Source of the DNA: Chinchilla lanigera
Lineage: Eukaryota; Chordata; Mammalia; Rodentia; Chinchillidae
Reading direction: 5' to 3'
DNA length: 64,000 nt
Assembly (NCBI RefSeq): GCF_000276665.1
Contig: NW_004955438.1
Location: 11,661,319 to 11,725,318, forward strand
Shown here piece by piece: positions 43,971 through 53,637 of the stretch. Positions within the stretch are counted from its first letter, which is position 1. Every line of letters begins with the position of its first letter. The notes beneath the pieces are model-generated. The model did no database searches. It was not told where the DNA came from and was given only the letters and a program-made list of their open reading frames with translations. The translations under genes were made by a program, and so were the position numbers.

Positions 43971-44904
43971 ACACCTCAGAGCATCTCCCCCAGGTGGAAG
44001 GATCTGCAATATGTAGATGCCAGCTTCTACTATCATTGGATGAAGGCTGTGGGGTGTGGCCTCTGCTCTCCTGCCTACCCTGGCCAGGCGGGGTCCCTGG
44101 GCAGGTGCTACATGCCTGGCAGGTACTTGAATGTGAGAGCCAAAGGGTCTGGGTCACGGATGGCTTCCACGGTGCTGTGGGGTTGCTCTGCTCACCTCGT
44201 CCTCCCAGCCCAGGGCTCTGCTGCGTGTCTCTCGGGAGCGGGAGAGCCTGGGTGCCCCCAGAAGCCTGTGCTCGTGTTGAGAACAGCTGAGCCAGCTGGA
44301 CAGAGCTGCTGCTCACCTCTGAGCTGCTCCTAAATCCAGGGCAGACCCCTAGATACTTGGGTGGGGGTCCTCCACACTCTCCATCACTCTTGTACACAGA
44401 TGTTCAGCGACAGCTTTTAAAGACCCTCTAGCGATCAGTGAGGGGATGGAGAGGAGTTGGCCCTGATCCCTGGGCACCGTTCTCTGGGACCTTGCTCACC
44501 GTTGGCCTGCCTCAGTGTGACTCTGGAAAGTGGGTGCAGTGATGCCTCTCTACCGCTTAAGGCTCCTGAGGATGGTAGCAAACGTCTTCCTGGCATGAGA
44601 TCTGATCCCTGGTCAAGGCACAGTCAGGGACTCTGGGCAGACGTGAGCAATCCCCGGGCCCGGAGTGTGGCTGCACCATGTGTCCCCACAGGAGAGGGCT
44701 CAGGCAGTAGAACACGGGTCAGCTCACCCAGCCCCTGACCATGGAGAGGGCAGGACTGACCCTGCAGGTGAGAGAGAGGGGCTCAGACCTTTATGGAAAG
44801 CTCCTGGGGCACAGGCCACGAAGCAGGGTGATAGCCGTGATGATGTCTCCCCAACTGCCTCCTGAGCCTTAAAACATCACTCAGCTGCTTTTCTTTAGCT
44901 GGGC
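43971..44904. other. GC-rich unassigned DNA
   Basis: GC-rich with CTG/CAG-type words and overlapping open frames on both strands, none with a domain. No CpG-island promoter is evident. Confidence 0.3.
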
Positions 44905-45000
44905 CTTGAAAGACCTGGGTTCAAGCCTTAGCTCTGCCACTTGATGGCTGTGATGTGAATCTATGGATGAGCTGCTTCGTCTTTTGGGAATGACAATCCA
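44905..45000 (-). mobile_element. MIR SINE (reversed)
   Basis: AAAGACCTGGGTTCAAGCC, TTAGCTCTGCCACTTGATGG and CTGTGATGTGAATC are the reversed 3' part of MIR. Confidence 0.65.
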
Positions 45001-45039
45001 TCTGCCACGTGGAGCCCAATGAGACAAGGCTGGCAGAAC

Positions 45040-45395
45040 GCTCAGTCCAGGGGCTGCTCTGTGGCTGGGGCAGGGAGGGTGGCATGCCAACCTGATTGGC
45101 TTTGGGATCTGCCTAGGGGCAGGGACTGGTGGGGCACGCCTCTGGGTAGGGCTAAGTGGGCCATGGAGGCGTGGCCTTGGGGTGTACAGCTGGTCCCTGG
45201 CCCCTTCATCTCTAGCACTGTTCCCTGCTCTGTTCCTAGTTCCTGTGAACTAAGCAGCATTACTCTACTGCATCCTTCCCTGACGATGTTTCTGCTTTGG
45301 AGCCAGCCAACCATGAACTGCAGCCATGAGCCAAATTAGACCTCTCTTCCTGTAAGTTGCAGGTGTTGGGCATTGTGTCCAGTGACGAGAAAGCT
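45040..45395 (+). mobile_element. MaLR LTR, 5' end unclear
   Basis: GCTTTGGAGCCAGCCAACC, ATGAACTGCAGCCATGAGCC, AAATTAGACCTCTCTTCC and TAAGTTGCAGGTGTTGGGC form the conserved 3' third of a rodent MaLR LTR. The 5' part is diverged. Confidence 0.6.
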
Positions 45396-45654
45396 GACAA
45401 ATGCAGAGCTCTTTTGTTATTACGGAAGAAGCTGATCTTTTTTCTCACTAGGTTTACTTTTCCACTTAGAGGACCAGTTCTTCAGTAAAATGGATAAAGT
45501 GCCAGGTCCCCAGCCTAACAGCGTGCCAGAGTCTTGTTCTGCTCCAGTGGTCAATGTAAAGAAAGAAGAATGTGTTTGTCATGTAAAATTTCTACCAGGG
45601 CACTCACAAACCGACAATAGGATATAGGAACTTTGTGTTCTTGTCTGTTTGTTT

Positions 45655-45730
45655 GTTTGTTTTTGCAGTAGTAGGGCTTTGTGCATGCCAGGCAAATGAC
45701 TTAGCACTGAGCTACGCCTGCAGCCCTAGG
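45655..45730 (-). mobile_element. ID-like SINE fragment (reversed)
   Basis: TTTTGCAGTAGTAGGGC, GTGCATGCCAGGCAAATGAC and ACTGAGCTACGCCTGCAGCCC form a short reversed dID/ID beside a (TGTT)n stretch. Confidence 0.6.
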
Positions 45731-45974
45731 ATGCAGCAGTTCTGGACTAGAACCTACATCTCAGAGGGGTGGGAAAGAGGAGAGAAGGAGGAGGCCACAG
45801 GGAACAGAGGGCCTCAAATACCCATTGGAGGACCACTGTGTGACCTGCAAGGGGAGCTGGCGGCAGAAGCAAAGGCATGTTTAGTGCCTGTGTGCTCTAT
45901 ACTGTGTCATCTCCACTTGGGCTCCTGGCATCAGGAGCCATGTCCCTCGGGTTCTGATTCCATTCCTCCCCTTG

Positions 45975-46070
45975 TATCTGTTTGCCTTGGGCCAGTTCTT
46001 TGGACTCTCTGTGCCTCAATCTCCTTACCTGTAAAATGGGGATAATAAAAGAAGCCTCTTACCAAGTCTG
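45975..46070 (-). mobile_element. MIR SINE (reversed)
   Basis: GGGCCAGTTCTTTGGACTC, TGTGCCTCAATCTCCTTACC and TGTAAAATGGGGATAATAAAAG are the well-conserved reversed MIR segment. Confidence 0.65.
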
Positions 46071-46808
46071 AAGAGAGACTAAGTTGGGTCAAAATTGTGA
46101 AGTCTGTAACCCAGACCTTGACCTACACAAGTTCCATTGTTGATTTTCCTTGTCAGTCTCGGATACCTTGGATTATCCCTGTTCTTCCTTGACCTCAAAC
46201 TCCTTTTCTGCCAAAAAAGACCTCCTATCCAGAGCATAAGAGCTTTAATATTGAGCATCTGTCATCCCAGGCCATGTCATCTGCAAGATGGGGTGGGCTC
46301 CCACCTTCGTGTTTGCTCACAGAGGGCTCCTACCAATGGCAGGAGCACGAGACAGAACCAGAAGTCCATGCGGTGGAGCAGACGGAGATGGGTCCTGCAG
46401 AGACTCCTTCCTCTTCCCCTACTGGAGAAATTCCACCAAAAATGGGAGGACTCCCAGCCATGCGATGACCCCACTGTGTCCTGGAACTTGTGAATAGTTC
46501 CCCAAGGCATTATTAGGATGCTGGCTATTTGAAAGTTTCTGGAGCAGGCTTGCTATTGACTGCAGATACAGAAAGATGATTGAGTTGAATCCCTGCAGAA
46601 TTGGCTGATTCCACATTTAGCAGAGACAGGAAACAACTTTAGAGGAGATGGATGGTAACATGGTCCCCTGTTCACTCACAGCCCTTACTCAGATGGCGGG
46701 AGTGCTCCCCATCACTTGCATTGCTCCCCACCTTCTGCCATGTGCCCGCAATACACGTCACCTAGCCGAGGCATGAACTGGTTGGGGGGTTGCTCTTTAT
46801 TTTTTAAG
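46071..46808. other. No recognisable feature
   Basis: Open frames of up to 118 codons overlap on both strands. No domain, no repeat named. Confidence 0.3.
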
Positions 46809-46821
46809 ATTAAGTCTCTAG

Positions 46822-46908
46822 GGGCTGGGGACTTAGCTCAGTGGCACAGTGCCTGCCTGGCAAGCGCAAGGTCGTGAGTTCGATTCCTGGTACCGGGGAA
46901 AAAAAAAA
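46822..46908 (+). mobile_element. ID SINE (young copy)
   Basis: GGGCTGGGGACTTAGCTCAG, CAAGCGCAAGGTCGTGAG, TTCGATTCCTGGTACCGGGG and an A tail. The 13-bp TSD is ATTAAGTCTCTAG (46809-46821) and ATTAAGCCTCTAG (46909-46921). Confidence 0.93.
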
Positions 46909-46921
46909 ATTAAGCCTCTAG

Positions 46922-47514
46922 CATAATTACCTTTCCCTCCCACCTCCCCAGACTTTATTACTTTGGGTCATTTACCATAACTTCAGTTTGCTGATTCATA
47001 TCTTGCATGCTTCCAAAAAGAGAACTGAGGTAGCTTATTGTCCTTCTAAAGGAACAATAAAACCAAGATCGAGGAAGCAGAAAAGAAGAACAAATTTCCA
47101 AAAGGGGAAAAGAGAAAAAAGTTACCAAAAATCCTCAGCTAAAGAAGTTATAGTAATGCAACCCAAAGTTCTTGAAGTCAGACAAAGGGCAGCTCCATAG
47201 CCCACCTCTCTCTCACTGTAGAACAGTTATTCATGGGGGAAAAAAAAAACCCTCCATATCTCAAACTGAGCCTTGGCTCTGAGCTCTGAGAAAATTTTGT
47301 CTTGTGTCCTTGACTTGGGTCCTTGAGAAACATAATGCACAATATGTTCAAATGTACTTATCAAACACAGAGGGTACATTTTATTGACTATTTCCCATAT
47401 CACTTCTGAAAAGCTGGGTCCATAAAGAAGCAAGTTTCCTTAAAGGGATTTATGAGCCGGTTTCATAATAAATAAAGCTAAAAATTTAAATAAATTGTAT
47501 TTTAAAAGATTTTG
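46922..47514. other. No recognisable feature
   Basis: A/purine-rich segment (47020-47150) followed by AT-rich DNA. No element named. Confidence 0.3.
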
Positions 47515-47597
47515 ATGCAATTTACACTTAAAAATGATTGAAATGCGCAATTTTATGTTGCATTTTACTACAATAGAAATTGTATTTTTGAAGAAAC
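47515..47597 (+). mobile_element. Old L1 3' end fragment
   Basis: TTACACTTAAAAATGATTG, CAATTTTATGTTGC and ATTTTACTACAATAGAAATTG follow the L1 terminal motif 'cacttaaaaatggttaaaat...ttatgttatgt...ttaccacaataaa'. Confidence 0.5.
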
Positions 47598-47625
47598 CAC
47601 ACACACACACACACACACACACACA
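47598..47625. repeat. (CA)n microsatellite
   Basis: About 14 CA units directly after the L1 3' end, possibly grown from its A-rich tail. Confidence 0.95.
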
Positions 47626-47790
47626 AGATATTGGTTATAACATTACTAAAGTAGTTAGTGCATCGGGGTTATAGATGATCTCCCTAAAACAGTAAAATAA
47701 GATTTGTTTTCTGGAGTGAACTTAGGAAGAGGTTGCCTGCTATGGCAGCAAGAACAACCATCTGTTAAGATTTCCTGAGATGTTGGTGGC

Positions 47791-48218
47791 TGCATTCTTT
47801 TCCTAGGGCTGCCATAACAGAGTATCACAAACTGAGTGTCTTAAACAACAGAAATTGATTCTCTCCCACTTCTGGAGGACAGAAGTGCAAGATGAAGGCA
47901 GCAGTAGGGTTGCGCTCCCTTTGCAAAGCCCCGGTGAAGGGTCAGTTCCAGACCTCTCTCCCAGTTTCTGGTGGGTCCTTAGCTTGTAGCAATGTAACTG
48001 CAGTCCTCCCATGATATTTCCTTCTGCATGGGAATATGCGTCCACGTTTCTCCCTTTTATAAAGGCACCGGCTGGATTAGGAGCCCTCTTCCAGTGTGAT
48101 CTCACCTTTACTCATTATTTCTGCAAAGGCCCTATTCCTGACTAAGGTCACATTCCAAGGTAACAGGGTTAGGACCTCAGTCTGTGAATTCAGAGGGAAC
48201 ACAATTCAACTCATAACA
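47791..48218 (-). mobile_element. MLT1-type LTR, complete (reversed)
   Basis: TGCATTCTTTTCCTAGGGC, CATAACAGAGTATCACAAAC, CTTAAACAACAGAAATTG, CACTTCTGGAGGACAGAAG, TTTTATAAAGGCACC, AAGGTCACATTCCAAGG and CACAATTCAACTCATAACA. A perfect 5-bp TSD GTGGC lies at 47786-47790 and 48219-48223. Length is 428 bp. Confidence 0.88.
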
Positions 48219-48223
48219 GTGGC

Positions 48224-49187
48224 CAAGGACATGAGAGCTGACTCTCAAAATTAAGTCATGGGGACTAAGCCGTTCTCTTGGAGGGAAAATTGATAGGCTG
48301 AGCTGAAACTCAATCAAATGTCTTATGTACAGGTTGGAGGAAAATCTTGTAATCAGAGCAGCAAAGATTTCTCATGGAAGAAAAGAAAAGAAAGCCAAGG
48401 GACAAGTATTTCTTGATGTTTATCCGGTCCTGGTCAAGAGCGAGTCAGCAACCCAGGCACTGGGGCCTTGGGCCTCCAGGGAGTTACTTGGCGGCCAGCC
48501 AGGGTGCTTCCATCAGGGTTTCTTGGCTTTGGTGGAATGTCTCGCAAGACATTTTTGATTCTAATTTTGAGCTCAGCAAGCTTACTAATTCACCCTCTTA
48601 GGGACCTTGGTACTGGAACTGCCGTGTTGTCCAGGCGCATCATACTGGACGCTGTGAATGCTGCCCCCTGGACATCCCACGCAACACACAATGCAAACCT
48701 AGGGTCAGGGCTCCTTGGACTGCAGAGGGAGCATAAAGTTCCCAAAGGACACCCTGTGTTTTACATTAACTCTTTGGCAACCTGGTTTCTCCACCAACCT
48801 TGCGGGACCTTGGTTAATGGTAATCGCCTCTGTCTCACTCAGCTCGTTGGGAAATCCAGAAACCAGTTCTCTGGAGATTCTCATTCAGAGAATAGGTAGG
48901 AAATGGTAAAGCCTGAGAAGAGAGAGGATAGAAAATAGAGAGTGGGGGTGAGGACCTCAATATGTGAACTCACAAGGAACATAGTTCAACCTATAACCAA
49001 TGTTAAACTTGTAACTCTTTAAAAATAACAAGAAACAAAAAATTAAATATTGTGAAAACTTCTCATATTGCCTTCCATTCCTCCAAATTTTCTTGCCCCT
49101 AGTGCTGCTATGAAACCTTTAATCACCACCTCCCCATCACACTACCACATATATTTCCCCTCTACCTGTCCCCCCTGCTCCACTTGC
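48224..49187. other. Unassigned DNA with a second MLT1 tail fragment
   Basis: Mostly unassigned. At 48950-49002 GGACCTCAATATGTGAACTC and CATAGTTCAACCTATAACC repeat the last 50 bp of the reversed LTR 47791-48218. Open frames of up to 143 codons (48468-48899) have no domain. Confidence 0.35.
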
Positions 49188-49245
49188 GTCTGTGTTGGTG
49201 CAGCACATAGGCTAATGTGAAAACAGGTCTGCTCTTGGGTACAGG
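49188..49245 (+). repeat. 58-bp inverted repeat, left arm
   Basis: The arm has GTGCAGCACATAGGC, TAATGTGAAAACAGG and TCTGCTCTTGGGTAC. Its reverse complement lies at 49808-49865 with 54 of 58 bases identical and all four differences transitions. The spacer of 562 bp holds MER58-like and MIR sequence. Confidence 0.85.
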
Positions 49246-49254
49246 TGCAATTGA

Positions 49255-49490
49255 TTTTAATAATATATTTGATTTAACTCAATGTGTCTAAAATGTTACT
49301 TCAATGTACAACATATTTTTAAAATGTATTAAGGAGCTGTTTTATATTTTCTTCATTATAGTAAATCTTTGAAATCTAGGGTGCATTTAACACATAACGC
49401 ATCTCAATTTGGATTCTGTATTTCAGAGCTTTAGGGTGGCCACATGTATCTACTGGCTACAATGTTGGTGAGCATCAACAGAGATAAAGT
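49255..49490 (+). mobile_element. MER58-like hAT element fragment
   Basis: AATATATTTGATTTAACTC, TCTTTGAAATCTAGGGTGC, AACGCATCTCAATTTGG and GGCCACATGTATCTACTGGC follow the 'ctttgaaatccggtgtgtattttac...cacatctcaattcagac...gccacatgtggctagtggct' order of MER58. Confidence 0.5.
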
Positions 49491-49551
49491 TTGGACTATT
49501 TAGTTCTAAATTCCCAAGGATAAAATAATAATAACAACAACAAAGCAACAA

Positions 49552-49755
49552 TAATCATTTATTGAGCCCCTTAGATGTACTATGTATTAATCCCTTCTCT
49601 TATGCATCATTTCATTTAATCCTCTTCACCTAGATGGTGGCTACTATTTTTATCATATCCTACAGATATGCCACTAGAGCCTCAAAGAGGGTAGTGATTT
49701 GCCTGAGGTCACATAGCTAGTAAGCAGCAGAGCTGGGGCCGGAACCCTATCCTGT
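49552..49755 (+). mobile_element. MIR SINE
   Basis: CATTTATTGAGCCCCTTAG, CATTTCATTTAATCCTCTTC, GAGGTCACATAGCTAGTAAG and CAGAGCTGGGGCCGGAACCC give almost the whole MIR. It lies between the arms of the inverted repeat. Confidence 0.78.
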
Positions 49756-49807
49756 CACCAAACACTTTGCCTTAATAGCTCAGGTCAGCAAAGGGACCAA
49801 GCAGCAG

Positions 49808-49865
49808 CCCGTACCCAAGAGCAGACTTGTTTTCACATTAGCCTATGTGCTGCACTAATACAGAC
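49808..49865 (-). repeat. 58-bp inverted repeat, right arm
   Basis: GTACCCAAGAGCAGAC, TTGTTTTCACATTAGCC and TATGTGCTGCAC mirror 49188-49245. The match ends sharply on both sides. Confidence 0.85.
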
Positions 49866-50789
49866 AGCAGCGAACACTCATTGTGCAGCTGAGCATGTTG
49901 TGTGACCGAGAGCAGAACAGCAACGAGATGCTCTGATTCCCATCCACTGGAGAAGGTGCAAATTCAAGGCCAGTGACCAGGTTCACAAATTATGATTGCT
50001 CTCAATGATAACTGCTTAGCAAAGTGCCAGGGACAGAACTGATTGTTATTAGAAGCCAGACAAGAACATCAATTCTCCCCGGTGATCTGAGAATTTTTAC
50101 TTGGTTACACTGAGAGCATTGTACAAAGATGTGCATGGTGTAATTTCCCATGGAGAAATGGGCTGCTGGTGTGGCCAGTTGGCATACAAGGTTGAAGCTG
50201 AATCCAGTCCAAAGAAAAGGGGTAGCTGGTTTCTCCCTCAGCTCTATTCTGTAGACAGAAGGCAGAAGAGAACTGGCTGTCTCCACCCTCCCCACGGGGT
50301 GACTGACCGGAGGAAGTCCCCTGGAGTCTAGGGGAAGGGCTGTCCTTCCCCTCTTGTCTCCTTTGTCCAGTCACTGTAAGAGTTCTTGGAGCTGTGACAG
50401 TTCTGGGGCAGGGGTTCAGTGGGAGGAAGCTGGGTCTCTTGCCCAGCTGGCCACAGCTGCAGCGTCATGCAAAGATGGAGGAGCTAGCATGGATGTGGCC
50501 TAAATGGCCCAAATCAAAGTGCTCCCTCTCCATGCTGGAGTCCCTGAGCAGGGTGGTGGGCAAAGCCTCATGGGAGCTCTTTGGTGGGAGGGCAGGGCAT
50601 GGGAGTGGGGTATATTGCATCTTCTAAAGCTCCTGAGTGAGCTGGTAGCTCCTCGGCCCTGTGTCATGCTGTGGAGAAGAAGAGAATGCAAGGCTCTCAC
50701 ATATATCAAGCAGCCTATGAGCTGGGCAACAGCTCACATTTACCCAGCCACCCATTCGAGAATCACCAAACCAAGTAACCAAGGCATGC
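49866..50789. other. No recognisable feature
   Basis: Unassigned DNA with overlapping open frames on both strands, none with a domain. Confidence 0.3.
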
Positions 50790-51335
50790 CAGATGCTACA
50801 ACAGGCTCTGGGGCAGAGAAATGCACAGGGCAAGAGTCCTGCTCTTCAAGTGAGCCTGGCCAGGCAGGCCAGGAATTCCAGGGAGGGCTGGAGTATGGGA
50901 ATAACTACAATTTACCTGGTTAGCAGAAAACATGAAAACAGAACCAAGAGAGCAAGTCTCAGAGACACTCCTGAAAGGCAGAGAGATGGCCCATGCAAAG
51001 GAACAGAGGACACCAGGACACCAGCAGGACACCAAGAATATAGGGAGGACACCAGGAACATCCTGGGACGAGCAATTTACCAAGCCTCTTGAGTCAGTGT
51101 GGGTGTGCGCAGGGAGGGTGGGAAAGTCATCTGGAGGGCTGGCAGGACCAGGAGCGATGGAGTCACATGGCTAGGAATGGGGACCTTCGGGCCATAGAGC
51201 AGAAGGTGCACCAGAGGATCTTAGCAGAGCTAAGTGCTCTACAGATGATAGGGATCGTCACACTGGTTGCAGTGGAGAGGATGGGTAAGAGGAGCTGGGA
51301 CCAATGTGCTGTCCTGAGGGCCCCTGGTGTCCTTC
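50790..51335 (-). mobile_element. L2 LINE fragment (reversed)
   Basis: GGCCCATGCAAAGGAACAGAGG, GATCGTCACACTGGTTGCAG and TGGAGAGGATGGG follow reversed L2 ('catgtgcaaaggcctgg', 'atcactctggctgcagtgtggagaatgg'). A degenerate GGACACCAG patch is at 51008-51060. Confidence 0.5.
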
Positions 51336-51508
51336 AGACAGTTAGAGGCCATCATGGGGCACAGAAGGCTGGGAAAAAATAATCCCTGAGTGCAGTAAAT
51401 GATTCCTCTTTATAGCATGGCATGTCTTTTCCATACCCTTGTGTTCTTTTCAACAGGCCCATTATGAGACCCTGATAAAACCACAGAAGCACAGTGTTTG
51501 CTTGAAAT

Positions 51509-51678
51509 NNNNNNNNNNNNNNNNNNNNNNNNNNNNNNNNNNNNNNNNNNNNNNNNNNNNNNNNNNNNNNNNNNNNNNNNNNNNNNNNNNNNNNNNNNNN
51601 NNNNNNNNNNNNNNNNNNNNNNNNNNNNNNNNNNNNNNNNNNNNNNNNNNNNNNNNNNNNNNNNNNNNNNNNNNNNNN
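51509..51678. other. Assembly gap (170 N)
   Basis: A run of 170 N. Frames crossing it are artefacts of translating N. The bases on either side show that it falls inside a SINE (see next entry). Confidence 0.99.
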
Positions 51679-51692
51679 GCCACCACGCCCGG
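51509..51692 (-). mobile_element. B1-type SINE hidden by the gap (reversed)
   Basis: Right of the N run, GCCACCACGCCCGG is the reversed 5' end of a B1/7SL SINE. CTTGAAAT directly precedes the N run (51501-51508) and directly follows the SINE end (51693-51700), a TSD of 8-9 bp. The missing 170 bases fit the body and poly(T) tail of one B1 or B1-dID copy. Confidence 0.7.
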
Positions 51693-51700
51693 CTTGAAAT

Positions 51701-52059
51701 GAGAAATTATTAATAAGAAAAAAGAAAGCCTCTAGCTTCACTGGCTCTTAGTAGTCTTAAAGAGCATTAACTTTGGAGATCACGGAGCTGGGCAACACAT
51801 TTTTAGATTCCCAGTAGGTTGGCTCAGGTAGCACCTCTGATGCATAGGTTATGATAACAGTTCCCTGGGTTACTTCCAGAAACCTGGAGGCCACTTTTAC
51901 AATAACCAATGACTCTTCATTTGGTCCTGAGGATGTCTGATGGGTGACTGGCTTGGGATAAAATGCCCTTTGCTGTCCTTCCTCTCAAATTAGATTTTAC
52001 TCAGCTCTGCATGTAGATTTGTTGATCATTTTTAAAAATGTCCAAGACTATAGTACTGG
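51701..52059. other. No recognisable feature
   Basis: Unassigned AT-leaning DNA. Confidence 0.35.
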
Positions 52060-52440
52060 GTTAACCTAGCCTATTGCTCTTCAGAGCTGGTACAGGTTTC
52101 TTTATCTCTCTTCCCACTTTTCTGTGCCGCCCCCACCCCCCGCCCCTCTTCTCTGCCAGCACCAAGTTCCTTCAGCAGCTGCAGCAGCCCAAGTACCTAA
52201 AGTCCTTCGCTTTGGCCAATGAAAATTACTGGACTTTACCTCACCCCAGAAAATGGATACAAATTTTTGCTGTCTTTGATTTGTGAGAAGCTTGGTCCCT
52301 CTCTTGACCAATGATGATTTCCTTCAGCTGAAACCCCAATTTGACTGAACTTCCCCCAATAAATCTTTGCCGGTTCAAGGTTGCTTGCGTTTGGCCTTGT
52401 CTCAGTTCTGCCACGTCTGAGTCAAACGATCTGTTGTCCA
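52060..52440 (+). mobile_element. Possible retroviral-type solo LTR
   Basis: The order is GGCCAATGAAAATTACTGG, GACCAATGATGATTTCC (CCAAT boxes), CCCCCAATAAATCTTTGCC (poly(A) signal) and GGCCTTGTCTCAGTTCTGCC (U5-like). This looks like the U3-R-U5 of a class I or II ERV LTR. Ends and TSD were not found, so it stays a candidate. No viral gene is present. Confidence 0.35.
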
Positions 52441-52844
52441 GTATCAGTTTCAGCTGTGTTCCTTTCTCTGCTCAGCTAGCTCAGCTCTGCACGGCTACCG
52501 GGCCAACTTCAGAGAGACCGTTTCCTGCTCTCACAGCAGCTGCCTGCCCTCTGGTTTGTCCACTGATGAGAGACTGAGAGCAGGAGGAGGAAAGAGCTTC
52601 TCTGCTCCAGGTGGTGTCTGCACAGGTCTTCATCTCTTCCATGGTTCCAGTTCCTGCCCAGCAAGCCTGTTGCAGCTTCCCCTCCTGTAACCCCGCCTGC
52701 CCTCAACCCAAGAGTGGAGCTGCTTTCCCACCTTCCTGATGCCTGGGCTGTCTTGTGGTTCCCTGGGTTTTCCTTCTTGGCTCCTCTACCCTCTCTGAGC
52801 TGTCTCCTGGGCACAATTCTTTTCAAGTACTTCATGTGATGGTT

Positions 52845-52990
52845 GTTTGTATCAACTTGACTGAGCTAAGGGGTGCCCAGATAGCTGGCACAATGTTATT
52901 TCTGGGTGTGTTTTTACGTCTCAGTATGAAAGCGTTTCCAGAGGATGGTAGCATTTGAACTCTAGACTGTCCTCACTATGTGGGGTGGGT
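52845..52990 (+). mobile_element. Ancient ERVL-type LTR fragment
   Basis: TTGTTTGTATCAACTTGACTG, GCTAAGGGGTGCCCAGATAG, TTATTTCTGGGTGTG and TAGCATTTGAACTCTAGAC match a common old LTR motif order ('caacttgactgggcc...ggtgcccagata...attctgggtgt'). Confidence 0.5.
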
Positions 52991-52995
52991 GGGCT

Positions 52996-53085
52996 CGTTA
53001 GCCTTTTCTGTCATCATAACAAATACCTGAGATAAATAACTTAAAAGAGGACAGGTTTACTTTGGCTCATGTTTGTTGAATAAAT
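52996..53085 (-). mobile_element. MaLR LTR 3' fragment (reversed)
   Basis: GTTAGCCTTTTCTGTCATC, ATAACAAATACCTGAGATAA and GGTTTACTTTGGCTCATG are the reversed end of a rodent MaLR LTR, cut short. Confidence 0.5.
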
Positions 53086-53525
53086 GAATGAATTGTTTTA
53101 AATTTGTACAGATCTGTGGAGATGAGGCCTGACGCTGTGTGTTTTTGGAGCTCTCTTGGGGAACCAGGAGAAAAATAATGCAGTGTGATGATCTAGTTTT
53201 CAAAGCGGTGACCAAGAATATACTGCATCTTAATTCTGGTCTGACAATGACAGAACATGTGTAATGGACTCCTGAATGGATTCACTACCTGCACCCTGCC
53301 ATTCACCAAGAACTTTGTTGGGGTCTGGTGTGGATTAGCAAGCAGTGTTCTGAACCACTGAATAGGCTACCCCAGAAAAGGCAAATGCCTTTCCCAAAGC
53401 AACACAGGTTGCCAAGAGGGTGGCTGTGGGCTGAAGGACAGGACAATCAAAGGTGAACTTAAGGACAAGTGACAAAATTTGGTGCTGGATTCCAGGGGAA
53501 CTCGAAGAGTAGGAAGCATTTGCAA
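53086..53525. other. No recognisable feature
   Basis: Unassigned DNA. A TTGAATAAATGAATG tail at 53080-53096 could be the end of an L2. Confidence 0.3.
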
Positions 53526-53637
53526 GGAGCTGGGATTCTTGGATGCTTGGTTTGGGATGGACAGGAGCTGGGATTCTTGGATGCTTGGTTTGGGATGGAC
53601 AGGAGCTGGGATTCTTGGATGCTTGGTTTAGGATGAC
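53526..53637. repeat. 38-bp minisatellite, three units
   Basis: Units start at 53526, 53564 and 53602 (GGAGCTGGGATTCTTGGATG + CTTGGTTTGGGATGGACA). Units 1 and 2 look identical. Unit 3 has one substitution (GGTTTAGG) and then decays. Confidence 0.9.

Noticed and set aside
43759..44397. Longest open frame, 212 codons, minus strand
   Set aside because: It covers a near-complete MER5A element, is rich in Ser/Pro/Gln from GC-rich DNA, and has no domain or splice context. GC-rich DNA has few chance stops.
51352..51741. Frames of 71-129 codons containing X
   Set aside because: They translate the N gap.
53526..53637. CRISPR-like array
   Set aside because: The units are directly tandem without spacers, and the genome is mammalian.
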